This document shows positions 26,276 through 34,519 of a DNA stretch of 46,380 nt, in pieces (the first letter of the stretch is position 1; every line of letters begins with the position of its first letter). A program made the position numbers and the translations under genes. Source of the stretch: Kiritimatiellia bacterium (GTDB taxonomy: Bacteria > Verrucomicrobiota > Kiritimatiellia > CAIQIC01 > JAGNIJ01). The notes beneath the pieces were generated by a model. It worked only from the letters and a program-made list of their open reading frames with translations. It had not been told where the DNA came from and did no database searches. The DNA is taken from positions 1 through 46,380 of the forward strand of contig JAGNIJ010000037.1 in the NCBI GenBank assembly GCA_018001225.1, given 5' to 3'.

Positions 26276-29179
26276 CTACTTCGACCGCGACCGCACCCGG
26301 TAGAAGAGGCCCGTGTACGAGTTGAGGCCGAGCCAGCGGCCGAGGTCGTAGTACTGGCATTCCGGCTCGCTGGGAATGATCTTGGCATAGGAGGTCCAGT
26401 TCGCCCCCGGCCCGAGCGCCGTGGAGACCTCGATTTCGTTGGTCGCCCCCGCGCTCAAGTTGACCAGGCCCAGGACCGGCCCGCCGAAGTCCGCGTCCCA
26501 CGCCACGGAATCCACGACGGGCAGCGCCTCGGTCATGCCCAGTACGTACCCGTAGGCCCCGGCGCTCCACGCGCCGTTGCCGTTTTCGTTGTACGCGCGG
26601 ACGAAATAGTAATAGCCCCGGTCGATCTGCGCGGTGTTGTCGTAGTAAACAACCTGCGTGGTGTCATTCTCAATGATCGTGGCCAGGGCGGGATTGTTGG
26701 TCTCGCCCCGCGCGACATCATAGTGATCCGCCACCGGCAGGCCGACCCAGCTCACAAACACGCTGGAATACTGGCCCTGGCTGGCCAGGACGATCGGCGC
26801 GGGCGGGGGCAGGTTGTTTTCCGCGTACCCGGAATCCACGGCGCTGAAGGCGCTGGTGATCCCGCTGTCCACCACGGTGACCTGGTAGTAGTAGAGCCGG
26901 CCCGGCGTGATGCCCACGTCGGCGATCGACTTGGTGGGCTCGTTGTACGCGATGCGGGTGGCCCCGGCCATGCTGTTGTTCGTGCTCCGCCAGACGGAAT
27001 AGACGCCCGGCGCGGCCTCCCAGGTCACCACGACCCGGTCGGCGTGCGCGCCGTCCGTGGCCACGACGTTGGACGGCGCGAGGAGCGCCCACGACGTGTA
27101 GCCCTTCGTCGCGTCGCTCCAGTTGCCCTGCATGACCCCGTTGGTCGCCCGGACGAAGTAGTAGTTCGTCTGGCCGGGCACGACATTCAGGTCCCCGAAC
27201 CCGATCCGCGAACCGGGCACGTTGGTAACGTGCGTGGCCCCCTCGCCGTTGGGCTGGACGCTGCGCCAGACCTCGTAGCCGGTCGTCCGCGCCGTCGGCA
27301 GCCAGAGAACCAGGATGCGATCGAGGAAGGAACCCTGGCTGGCAAAAACCGTCGGGGCCGCCGGCCGGAAGACATTCATGAACCCGGAGTCGCCCCGGCT
27401 CCAATCGCTCGTCTTCGAGCCGTCCGTCGCCCGAATCCAGTACCAGTAGATGGTGCCCAGCATGGCATCCCAATCCTGGTAGGCCGTGCCGTTCACGTCT
27501 CCGTCCAGCAGGTCGGCGCTGTCCGGGGTCACCAGTTCGCTCCTCCAGACCTCGTACCTTGTGGCGCCCTCCACGGCGTCCCAGGCCACGTACACGATGT
27601 GGTTGAACAGCCCGTCCGTGGCCCGGACGTTTTCCGGCGGCTCGGGCGCCGGGTCGCTGACCGCGGCGTACCCCGTGTTCGGCGTGCTGTAGTCGCCCCA
27701 GCCGTCTTCGTTCTCGGCGCGGACCCAGTAATAATAGACCGTGCCGGGCACGGCGGATTCGTCGTCAATGGTGTCGTAATTCGGGCCTGTCGTGCGGACG
27801 GTGGTCGCGCCGCCCGTATCGTTGATCGTGTGGCGGTACACCCGGTGGCGCGTCGCCCCGCCCACGGGATTCCATTGCACTTTTACGTGGTCGGTATAGG
27901 CCCCGTCGCTGGCCTGGACTCCCGTCGGCGCGGCCGGCGGCTCCAGCGCGCGGGCGGCCCAGCCCTCGTCGCCGACGCTGTAGGGGCTCAACCCGTCGGC
28001 GTTTCCGGCGCGGACGAAGTAGTAGTAGATCACCTCCGGCAAGGCGCCGGCATGGGAGTACTGGCCGTCCAGGTCGCGATCCTTGACCAGCAGCGCCCCC
28101 TCCGGGGTATTCTGAATATTGCACCACACCTGGTAGTAGTCGGCATCCTGCTGCGTGTTCCATTCCACGAGGACGGAATCGGTATACGTCCCGTTGCTCG
28201 CGTGCACGCCCGTCGGCTGGGCCGGCGGCGCGGCGCCGGCGACGGCGGGATCCATCACGGTGACGGTGTAGTTGAAGGTGCGCGGCGACCCGCCGATCAG
28301 CACGTTGTTGATCTGCACGGCGTACACATCGTCATCGCCGGGATTGGGCCAGACGTACGTGTCGGGATGCCCTTCGGGCCGCCAGACCAGCGTTTCTTCG
28401 CCCGGGGACGCGGTCGGCGTCTCCAGGGTCACGAAGATGGGGCTGCCGTTCTTCGTCATGGTCACCGTCGCGCCGCTGAAATCCGCCTGGTAGTAGCCGA
28501 ACGACCAGTATGCGTACACGACCTGGTATGGGACATACCCGGCCGGCGGCCAGGCGGTGTAGCCCAGGCCGTGCGGCGGCGGGACTTCGCCATTGTGGCT
28601 GTCCCAGGCCTGGATGGCCGAGGCGGGCGTGGCGCCGGCGTCCGGGATATCGCCCGTGCCCATCTTCCGGTTGTTGGGAAAGAGGAGCCACCGGCGATGC
28701 CCGCACTCCGGGCTGCCGCGATCCCGCATGAACTCGCTCACCGCCGTCCAGCCATAGTACCCTTGATACAGGATGGACTCGGCGCAGCCGGCCGCGCCCT
28801 CCGCCGTGTAGCAGGGCCAGCTGGGCTGGGGATAGTGCGGGCTCTCGTCCCCCGTGTAGCGGCTGCGGATCAGGGCCGCCTTCTGGCAACGGGCGTTGTA
28901 CGCCGCATCGAAGGTCACCTCCGCCAGGCCGGCCATCCGCCGGAAGTAATTGATGCGGAGCAGGACGTCGTCCTTGAAGGCCTGCGAGGTCGTGCCCTCG
29001 ATGCAGTTGTCGTCGTCGCCCGTCCAGTTGATCGGCGCGTCGGGGGCGAGGTAAACGTCGTTATAGAAATCGCGGACGGACTCCCGGTCGAAATTGTCCA
29101 CGGTCAGGGCGAGCGAGGACGACGGCAGGAGCAGGGCCAGCGCACACCACGCCCGGCCTGCGGCGAAAAGCGATTTCAT
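26276..29179 (-). CDS. Secreted CAP-domain protein with six FN3 domains
   Basis: This 967-residue protein has a signal peptide (to about 24). A CAP/SCP-type domain (about 70-200) has LRINYFRRMAGLAEVTFD, SPHYPQPSWPCYTAEG and the GHRRWLLFPNNRKMGTG block; the two His expected in the CAP cavity are present. A beta-rich segment follows (to about 315), then six fibronectin type III repeats (starting near 320, 420, 518, 612, 708 and 800; each with PTGVxASDG...W...YxVWR). A C-terminal beta-sandwich (EIEVSTALGPGANWTSY) ends the protein. It is likely exported and may bind the cell surface or polymers. The ATG at 29179 has GGGAGG. The stop is TAG. It converges on the RHS operon. Confidence 0.85.
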   Translation of the reverse strand: MKSLFAAGRAWCALALLLPSSSLALTVDNFDRESVRDFYNDVYLAPDAPINWTGDDDNCIEGTTSQAFKDDVLLRINYFRRMAGLAEVTFDAAYNARCQKAALIRSRYTGDESPHYPQPSWPCYTAEGAAGCAESILYQGYYGWTAVSEFMRDRGSPECGHRRWLLFPNNRKMGTGDIPDAGATPASAIQAWDSHNGEVPPPHGLGYTAWPPAGYVPYQVVYAYWSFGYYQADFSGATVTMTKNGSPIFVTLETPTASPGEETLVWRPEGHPDTYVWPNPGDDDVYAVQINNVLIGGSPRTFNYTVTVMDPAVAGAAPPAQPTGVHASNGTYTDSVLVEWNTQQDADYYQVWCNIQNTPEGALLVKDRDLDGQYSHAGALPEVIYYYFVRAGNADGLSPYSVGDEGWAARALEPPAAPTGVQASDGAYTDHVKVQWNPVGGATRHRVYRHTINDTGGATTVRTTGPNYDTIDDESAVPGTVYYYWVRAENEDGWGDYSTPNTGYAAVSDPAPEPPENVRATDGLFNHIVYVAWDAVEGATRYEVWRSELVTPDSADLLDGDVNGTAYQDWDAMLGTIYWYWIRATDGSKTSDWSRGDSGFMNVFRPAAPTVFASQGSFLDRILVLWLPTARTTGYEVWRSVQPNGEGATHVTNVPGSRIGFGDLNVVPGQTNYYFVRATNGVMQGNWSDATKGYTSWALLAPSNVVATDGAHADRVVVTWEAAPGVYSVWRSTNNSMAGATRIAYNEPTKSIADVGITPGRLYYYQVTVVDSGITSAFSAVDSGYAENNLPPPAPIVLASQGQYSSVFVSWVGLPVADHYDVARGETNNPALATIIENDTTQVVYYDNTAQIDRGYYYFVRAYNENGNGAWSAGAYGYVLGMTEALPVVDSVAWDADFGGPVLGLVNLSAGATNEIEVSTALGPGANWTSYAKIIPSEPECQYYDLGRWLGLNSYTGLFYRVRSRSK

Positions 29180-29248
29180 AGAAGCCTCCCTCTTACGGGG
29201 GCATTCTGCGCTTTCGCGGGAGGCGTGGGAAGCTTTTTTTTGACCCGG

Positions 29249-30442
29249 TCAGGACTCCCAGTACGCCTTCAGCTTCGCCAGCCCCTCGCGGATGCGGTCC
29301 ACGTGGATGCCGGAGAAGGCGAACCGGATGAAGACCCGGTCCTCGCCCGGCAGGGGCCTGCCGAAGTGGCTGCGCGAGCAGAAGGAGATGCCCGTTTCGC
29401 GCAGGGTGTCCAGGCGGAACTTCTGCTGGTCGGTGTACCCGCGGCGCCGGAAGACCTCGGTGACGTCCGGGAACAGGTAGAAGGTGACCTCGGGGTTGTA
29501 TACCGTGACGCCCTTGATGCCGCGCAGGGCCGCCACCAGCACGTCGCGCCGCTCCTTGAGCACGCGGTTGATCTCCAGCGCGCCGGACTGGTCGCCCTTG
29601 AGCGCCTCGACGCCGGCGTACTGGATGAACTGGCAGGAGCAGGACTCCTGGTTGACGTTGAGCTTGTTGATGACGTCGATCACGGCCTTCGGGCCCAGCG
29701 CGCCGCCGAGCCGCCAGCCGGTCATGGCGTAGCGCTTGGAGAAGGACATCAGGATCACCGACCGCTCCTGCATGCCCGGCAGGCTGGTGATGCTCTTACT
29801 CTTGCCCGAGTAGCGCGTGTGGAAGTAGGGCTCGTCCGCGAGCACCCACAGGTTGTGCCGCATGCAGAAATCGGCCAGCCACTGCATCTCCTCGTCGCTG
29901 GATTCCGCGCCCAGCGGGTTCTGGCCGTTGTTGTACACAAGGCACTTCGTGCGCTTGTTGACCGCCGCCTCGAGCTTGTCGCGCTGGATCTCGAAGCCGT
30001 TCTTCGTCATCGTGTAGCCGTACGGGACGGCGACGCCGCCGAGGAACTGGATCTGCGACTCGTAGATCGGGTAGCCCGGGTTCGGGTAGAGCACCTCGTC
30101 GCCCTCGTTCATCAGGGCCTGGAAGAACTTGCCGATCACCGGCTTGCCGCCGGGTTGCACGGAGACGTTCTCCATCTTGAAGGCGATGCCGCGGTTCTTG
30201 CCCAGGTCCGCCGCGATGACCTCGCGCAGTTCCGGGATGCCGGCCGCGGGGCAGTAGCCCGTCTTGCCGTCCAGCATCGCCTTGTTCGCCGCCTCGATGA
30301 TGTTCAGCGGCGTGCGGATGTTCATGTCGCCCAGGTGAAACGGGTACACGTCGTGCCCCTTCGCCGCCCACGCCCGGGCATCCTCCGACACCGCGAACGC
30401 CGTCTCCGTGCCCAGCCGCTCGATCCGCTTCGCTATAGCCAT
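29249..30442 (-). CDS. Class I/II PLP-dependent aminotransferase
   Basis: This 397-residue fold-type I enzyme transfers an amino group between an amino acid and a 2-oxo acid. Visible residues are the substrate-side GDMNIRTP block, YNNGQNPLG (PLP-binding Asn), LADEPYFHTRYSG (PLP Asp and Tyr), SFSKRYAMTGWRLGG with the Schiff-base Lys, and RFAFSG with the carboxylate-binding Arg. It resembles aspartate/alanine-type aminotransferases, but the exact donor is not determined. The ATG at 30442 has GGAGG upstream. It is divergent from the transketolase-family gene, with 87 bases between them. No other amino-acid biosynthesis gene is adjacent. The stop is TGA. Confidence 0.92.
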   Translation of the reverse strand: MAIAKRIERLGTETAFAVSEDARAWAAKGHDVYPFHLGDMNIRTPLNIIEAANKAMLDGKTGYCPAAGIPELREVIAADLGKNRGIAFKMENVSVQPGGKPVIGKFFQALMNEGDEVLYPNPGYPIYESQIQFLGGVAVPYGYTMTKNGFEIQRDKLEAAVNKRTKCLVYNNGQNPLGAESSDEEMQWLADFCMRHNLWVLADEPYFHTRYSGKSKSITSLPGMQERSVILMSFSKRYAMTGWRLGGALGPKAVIDVINKLNVNQESCSCQFIQYAGVEALKGDQSGALEINRVLKERRDVLVAALRGIKGVTVYNPEVTFYLFPDVTEVFRRRGYTDQQKFRLDTLRETGISFCSRSHFGRPLPGEDRVFIRFAFSGIHVDRIREGLAKLKAYWES

Positions 30443-30529
30443 GGTGGCCTCCCTTGTCTTGATTTATGTAATGTTTCAGTTTACAGCAGAAGCGGGAAAA
30501 CTGTACAAGGTAAAAAACGGAGAATGCCC
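30443..30529. promoter_or_regulatory. Divergent promoter region, aminotransferase / transketolase
   Basis: The 87-base AT-rich gap has boxes for both directions. For the minus-strand gene, TTGTAC and TGTAAA are 17 bases apart. For the plus-strand gene, TTGATT lies 17 bases from TACAGC, a weak -10. The two would overlap, so expression of the genes may be linked. Start sites are not proven. Confidence 0.3.
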
Positions 30530-32893
30530 ATGTCATCGACTATTTCCAAACGAGCCGTCTGGATCAATATGGCCGAGCGCGCCGGCGACCAACCCCCCAT
30601 CGCCGCGTCCGAACTCGCCGCCTTCGATTTCTTCGACCTGGTCTACCGGGCCCTCGTGGCCATCCTCTACAACTTCGTCCCCGGCTCCGGCCATCCCGGC
30701 GGATCCATTTCGTCCGGCCGGATCGTCCAGTCGCTGATGTTCCACACGATGGACTACGACGTCTCCGACCCCGAGTCGCCGACCGCCGACCTGATCTCCT
30801 ACGCGGCCGGCCACAAGGCGCTGGGCCTGTATGGCTTGTGGGCCCTGCGCAACGAGGTCGTCCGCGTCGCCCGGCCGGACCTGCTGCCGGCCAATCCCCA
30901 CATGCAGTTCCGCCTCGAGGACTTGCTGGGCTTCCGCCGCAATCCCGTGAACGAGACGCCGCTCTTCCGGCAGTTCGGCGCGCGGGCGCTCGACGGCCAC
31001 CCCACCCCGGCCACGCCCTTCCTCAAGCTCTCCACCGGCGCCTCGGGCGTCGGCGACTGCTCGACCACCGGCCTCGCGCTGGCCGCGATGGACATCTACC
31101 GCGACGACCCGCCGCGCGTGCACATGATCGAGGGCGAAGGCGGCATGACCCCCGGCCGCGTCTCCGAGGTCATGGCCTGCGCCGCGACGACCGGCCTCAA
31201 AAACCTGTTCATGCACCTCGACTGGAACCAGGCGTCCATCGACAGCAACCGCGTCTGCCGCGAGGACGGAAATCCGGGCGACTACGTCCAGTGGGACCCC
31301 GCCGAGTTCGCCTACGCGCAGGACTGGAACGTGGTCTACGTCCCGGACGGCAAGGATTTCCGCATGGTGCTCCTCGCCCAGCGGCGAGCCCTGGAGTTCA
31401 TCACCAGCGGCCAGCCGACGGCGATCGTGTACCGGACGGTCAAGGGCTGGCAGTACGGCATCGAGGGCAAGGCCTCGCACGGCGCCGGCCACAAGTTCTG
31501 CTCCGAGGGCTTCCAGAACGCCATCGCCCCGCTCCTGGGCCAGGTCGGCGCGCGCCTCCCGCTGTGCCCGTCCGACGCCCAGCGATGCGCCGGCGTGGAC
31601 CCGGTCACCATCGAGGCCTGCTACTGGGACGCGCTGAAGGTCGTCCGCGAGGTCCTCGAGGCCAACCGCGACAAGATCCAGATCCTCGGCGACAACCTCG
31701 CCACCTCCCGCGAGCGGCTGCAGAAGCGCGCGCGCCAGCCGCGCGCCAACGCGCCGCGCCTCGGCGTGCTCTTCGATCCGAACGTCGTGGACCCGAACAA
31801 GGCGCCGGCGGAACTCGAGCTGAAGCCGGGCGCCAAGCTCACCATTCGCGAGGCGCTGGGCAACGCCCTCGGCTGGCTCAACCGCCAGTCCGGCGGCGCG
31901 GTCCTCGCCGCCGCGGCGGACCTGATGGGCTCGACCTCGACCTCGAACGTCGGCAAGGGCTTCCCGGAAGGCTTCCTCGATTTCCGCAAGAATCCCGACG
32001 CCCGGCTGGTCAGCATCGGCGGCATCTGCGAGGACGCGATCGCCGGCGTGCTCTCCGGCGTCGCGGCCTACGGCTGGCACACGGGCGCGGGCTCGTCCTA
32101 CGGCGCGTTCATGGCGCCCCTGTCGCACATCGCCGCCCGCCTCCACGCCATCGGCAGCCAGTCGCGGCAGCAGCTGCTCCCCGACTACAAATTCCATCCC
32201 TTCTTCGTCGTCTGCGCCCACGCCGGGCTCAAGACCGGCGAGGACGGGCCGACCCATGCCTGCCCGCAGCCGCTCCAGCTGTTCCAGGAAAACTTCGTCA
32301 AGGGCACGATGATCACCCTGACGCCCTGGGAACCGGCGGAAATCTGGCCGCTGGTCGCCGCCGCCCTGCGCGCCCGCCCGGCGGTGATCGCGCCGTTCGT
32401 CACGCGGCCGGTGGAGGCGGTCCCCGACCGCGCCGCGCTGAAATTCGCCCCGGCGACAGACGCCGCGAAAGGCGTCTACGCCCTGCGCCGCGCCGATCCG
32501 AAGCGGAAGAGCGACGGCACGATCGTCCTGCAGGAGAGCGGCGTCATGTACGCCTTCGCCGAGCAGGCCCTGCCCCTCATCGACAAGGAAGGCTTCAACC
32601 TGAACCTCTTCTACGTCGCCAGCGCCGAGCTGTTCGACGCCCTCCCGGCCGCGGAGCGCGATGCGATCTTCCCGGAAGATCTCGCGCGCGAGGCCATGGG
32701 CATCACCGGCTTCACCCTGCCGACGATGTACCGGTGGATCCTCTCGCGGGCCGGCCGCGAGCGGACGCTCTACCCGTTCCGGCGAGGGCACTACCTCGGC
32801 AGCGGCCAGGCCGCCGCCGTGCTCAAGGAAGCGCGCCTCGACGGCGAGAGCCAGTTCCAGGCCATCGCGGAGTACGTCAAGAGCCGCCGGTAG
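30530..32893 (+). CDS. Transketolase-family thiamine diphosphate enzyme
   Basis: This 787-residue protein has the three transketolase domains. The thiamine diphosphate region has SGHPGGSISSGRIV (about 55-68) and a GDG-like motif in EGEGGMTPGRVSE with NLFMHLDWNQASID. The pyrimidine-binding domain carries GGICEDAIAGVLSGVA with the likely catalytic Glu, and a C-terminal domain follows. It is larger than classical transketolase (about 660) and diverges from it (GHPGG rather than GHPGLP), so it belongs to a distinct subfamily. It probably moves two-carbon ketol units between sugar phosphates, but the acceptor is unproven. The ATG at 30530 is preferred over that at 30524 because GGAG is then 7 bases away. 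The stop is TAG. Confidence 0.85.
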   Translation: MSSTISKRAVWINMAERAGDQPPIAASELAAFDFFDLVYRALVAILYNFVPGSGHPGGSISSGRIVQSLMFHTMDYDVSDPESPTADLISYAAGHKALGLYGLWALRNEVVRVARPDLLPANPHMQFRLEDLLGFRRNPVNETPLFRQFGARALDGHPTPATPFLKLSTGASGVGDCSTTGLALAAMDIYRDDPPRVHMIEGEGGMTPGRVSEVMACAATTGLKNLFMHLDWNQASIDSNRVCREDGNPGDYVQWDPAEFAYAQDWNVVYVPDGKDFRMVLLAQRRALEFITSGQPTAIVYRTVKGWQYGIEGKASHGAGHKFCSEGFQNAIAPLLGQVGARLPLCPSDAQRCAGVDPVTIEACYWDALKVVREVLEANRDKIQILGDNLATSRERLQKRARQPRANAPRLGVLFDPNVVDPNKAPAELELKPGAKLTIREALGNALGWLNRQSGGAVLAAAADLMGSTSTSNVGKGFPEGFLDFRKNPDARLVSIGGICEDAIAGVLSGVAAYGWHTGAGSSYGAFMAPLSHIAARLHAIGSQSRQQLLPDYKFHPFFVVCAHAGLKTGEDGPTHACPQPLQLFQENFVKGTMITLTPWEPAEIWPLVAAALRARPAVIAPFVTRPVEAVPDRAALKFAPATDAAKGVYALRRADPKRKSDGTIVLQESGVMYAFAEQALPLIDKEGFNLNLFYVASAELFDALPAAERDAIFPEDLAREAMGITGFTLPTMYRWILSRAGRERTLYPFRRGHYLGSGQAAAVLKEARLDGESQFQAIAEYVKSRR

Positions 32894-32949
32894 GCCCAAC
32901 TGCGCGCGTAAGGATTGCGCAATCCCTGCGCACGGCGCTGCCCTTGCGG

Positions 32950-33028
32950 CTCGCGCGGACGCTCGCCCTCCATAACGCTCTCTATACTATGCAGATAGGG
33001 TCCTCGTCTGGAGGGCGAGCGGCGCGAG
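32950..33028. repeat. Interrupted inverted repeat with AT-rich centre
   Basis: GCTCGCCCTCCA (32961-32972) pairs with TGGAGGGCGAGC (33009-33020), and CTCGCGC (32950-32956) with GCGCGAG (33022-33028). The 36-base centre contains TATACTATGCAGATAGG, a possible -10 box. Just upstream a separate perfect 14-bp palindrome, GGATTGCGCAATCC (32912-32925), follows the transketolase stop and may be part of its terminator. The 32894-33075 gap has no gene. Confidence 0.6.
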
Positions 33029-33075
33029 ATCATCAGGGTCAAGGGTTCTTACGCGCGGATCATGGCCCCACGGGC

Positions 33076-33103
33076 TTGCTTCTATACCCCCTTGGGGTAT
33101 ATT
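33076..33103 (+). promoter_or_regulatory. Permease-csoR promoter with embedded CsoR-type operator
   Basis: TTGCTT (33076-33081) and TATATT (33098-33103) are 16 bases apart. Between and overlapping them is the dyad TATACCCC-CTT-GGGGTATA (33083-33101), the A/T-flanked G-tract dyad known for CsoR/CstR-family repressors. Repressor bound here would block RNA polymerase. The -10 box ends 6 bases before the permease ATG (33110), so the mRNA may be leaderless, though GAGG at 33104-33107 is a weak ribosome site. Confidence 0.75.
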
Positions 33104-33109
33104 GAGGCC

Positions 33110-34198
33110 ATGAACACGGCCCTCGGCATCCTGGCGGAGTTCTGGGCGGTGCTGGCGGAAATGGCGCCGTACCTGCTGTTCGGCTTCTTCGTCGCGGGCC
33201 TGCTGTCCCTCGTCCTCTCGGCCCGGACGGTCGAGCGCCACCTGGGCGGGCGCGGCCTGGGCCCGATCGTCAAGGCGTCGTTCTGGGGCGTGCCCATGCC
33301 CCTGTGCTCGTGCAGCGTGATCCCGGTGGCCACGTCGCTCCGCCGGCACGGCGCGAGCCGCGGGGCGACGGCGGCGTTCCTGCTCTCGACGCCCCAGACG
33401 GGCGTGGACAGCCTCCTGGTCACGTACAGCCTGCTCGGCCCGGTCTTCGCGGTGTTCCGGCCGATCGCCGCGTTCGTCTCCGGCCTGCTCGGCGGCTACC
33501 TCGTGGAAGCCTTCGGCGGAAACCCGACCGAGCCCCCGGCCGCCGAACACTGCGCGTGCGCCGGGTGCGCGCCGGCCGGCGGCCTGCAGCGGTTGGCCCA
33601 GGGCCTGCGACACGGGTTCGTCACGCTGCCGCGCGATATCGGCAAGGAACTGCTCGTCGGCCTGGCGCTCGCCGGCTTGATCGCCGCCCTGCTGCCGGAG
33701 ACTTTTTTCGCCGACGTCCTGAAGCCGGGGCCGCTGCAGGTCCTGGCGATGATGGCGCTGGGCATTCCGCTCTACGTGTGCGCCACGGCCTCGGTCCCGA
33801 TCGCGGCGGCCCTGATCGCCAAGGGCGTGTCGCCGGGCGCGGCGTTCGCGTTTCTCGTCACCGGCCCCGCGACCAACGCGGCGACCCTGCTGACCCTGCG
33901 CAAGCTGCTCGGCGGGCGGGCGGCGGCGCTCTACCTCGGGACCATCGTCGCCACCGCGCTCGGGGGCTGGCTGCTCCTGGACGGGCTGTTCACGGTCGGC
34001 GGCCTGCCGGCCCTGCACGCGGACCACGCCATGCTGCCCGCCGCCGTACGGCAGGCCGCCGCCATCATCCTGCTCGCCGTGCTGCTCGCGCCCCGGCTGA
34101 TGCCGCGGCGGCCGGCCGAACCATCCAGGGAGGACTCCGATGAAGACGAAGCACAAAACCACCCACGAGGAAAACCTGGCCCGGCTGGCGCGGATTGA
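33110..34198 (+). CDS. Metal-efflux permease, SO_0444/UPF0718-like
   Basis: This 362-residue inner-membrane protein of the predicted permease family (DUF318) has about 8-10 helices. The first half carries the conserved PLCSCSVIP (64-72) and STPQTGVDSLLVTYSLLGPVF. A mid-loop rich in Cys and His (EHCACAGC, about 146-153) is a likely metal site. The second half repeats the fold with GIPLYVCATASVPIAAALI and TGPATN. This arrangement fits the SO_0444-type Cu/Zn efflux transporters. The gene is under a CsoR-type operator and overlaps the downstream csoR-like gene by 59 bases, so copper or a related thiophilic metal is the likely cargo. The ATG at 33110 was chosen because homology starts there and the operator lies upstream. 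Confidence 0.82.
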   Translation: MNTALGILAEFWAVLAEMAPYLLFGFFVAGLLSLVLSARTVERHLGGRGLGPIVKASFWGVPMPLCSCSVIPVATSLRRHGASRGATAAFLLSTPQTGVDSLLVTYSLLGPVFAVFRPIAAFVSGLLGGYLVEAFGGNPTEPPAAEHCACAGCAPAGGLQRLAQGLRHGFVTLPRDIGKELLVGLALAGLIAALLPETFFADVLKPGPLQVLAMMALGIPLYVCATASVPIAAALIAKGVSPGAAFAFLVTGPATNAATLLTLRKLLGGRAAALYLGTIVATALGGWLLLDGLFTVGGLPALHADHAMLPAAVRQAAAIILLAVLLAPRLMPRRPAEPSREDSDEDEAQNHPRGKPGPAGAD

Positions 34199-34427
34199 AG
34201 GCCAGTTGCGGGGCGTGCGGCGCATGGTCGAGGAGGGCGCCTACTGCGTGGACATCATCACGCAGGTCCAGGCCGTCTGCGCGGCCCTGCAGGCCGTCGG
34301 CCGGAAGATCCTGCGCAAGCACATGGAGCACTGCGTGTCCGAGGCCCTGCAGGGCGGCTCGAAAGAAAATATCCGGCGCAAGATCGGGGAAGTGATCTCG
34401 ATCCTCGAGCGCGGCGGCAAGCTGTAG
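34140..34427 (+). CDS. CsoR-family metal-sensing transcriptional repressor
   Basis: This 95-residue all-helical repressor of the CsoR/RcnR/FrmR family has RLARIEGQLRGVRRMVEEG and Cys36, His61 and Cys65, the exact ligand set and spacing of Cu(I)-sensing CsoR. Sulfur-sensing CstR lacks the His and FrmR uses a different pattern, so copper(I) is the best guess. Cys47 is additional. Metal binding should release it from the TATACCCC-CTT-GGGGTATA operator upstream of the permease, making an autoregulated detoxification operon. It starts ATG at 34140 behind GGGAGGA inside the 3' end of the permease gene, implying translational coupling. The stop is TAG. Confidence 0.88.
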   Translation: MKTKHKTTHEENLARLARIEGQLRGVRRMVEEGAYCVDIITQVQAVCAALQAVGRKILRKHMEHCVSEALQGGSKENIRRKIGEVISILERGGKL

Positions 34428-34441
34428 CCGTCGGCCCGGGC

Positions 34442-34496
34442 TTTCCAAGCATTGGAAAAAACGAGGGCCGGTTTTCCAGGCATTGGAAAACCGGCC
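34442..34496 (-). terminator. Tandem TTCCA-TGGAA hairpins, terminator for the CsgG-like gene
   Basis: Unit 1 is TTTCCAA-gca-TTGGAAA (34442-34458). Unit 2 is a 13-bp perfect stem GGCCGGTTTTCCA (34466-34478) with TGGAAAACCGGCC (34484-34496). On the minus strand unit 2 is followed by CTCGTTTTTTCC, an intrinsic terminator for the gene ending at 34520. The two units share TTCCAnGCATTGGAA and so look like a repeated element. Confidence 0.7.
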
Positions 34497-34519
34497 TCCT
34501 TGAAGTTGGCGCGGGTTCG

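Noticed and set aside
30533..32899. 788-codon frame antisense to the transketolase-family gene
   Set aside because: The plus-strand enzyme has cofactor motifs throughout; the antisense is compositional.
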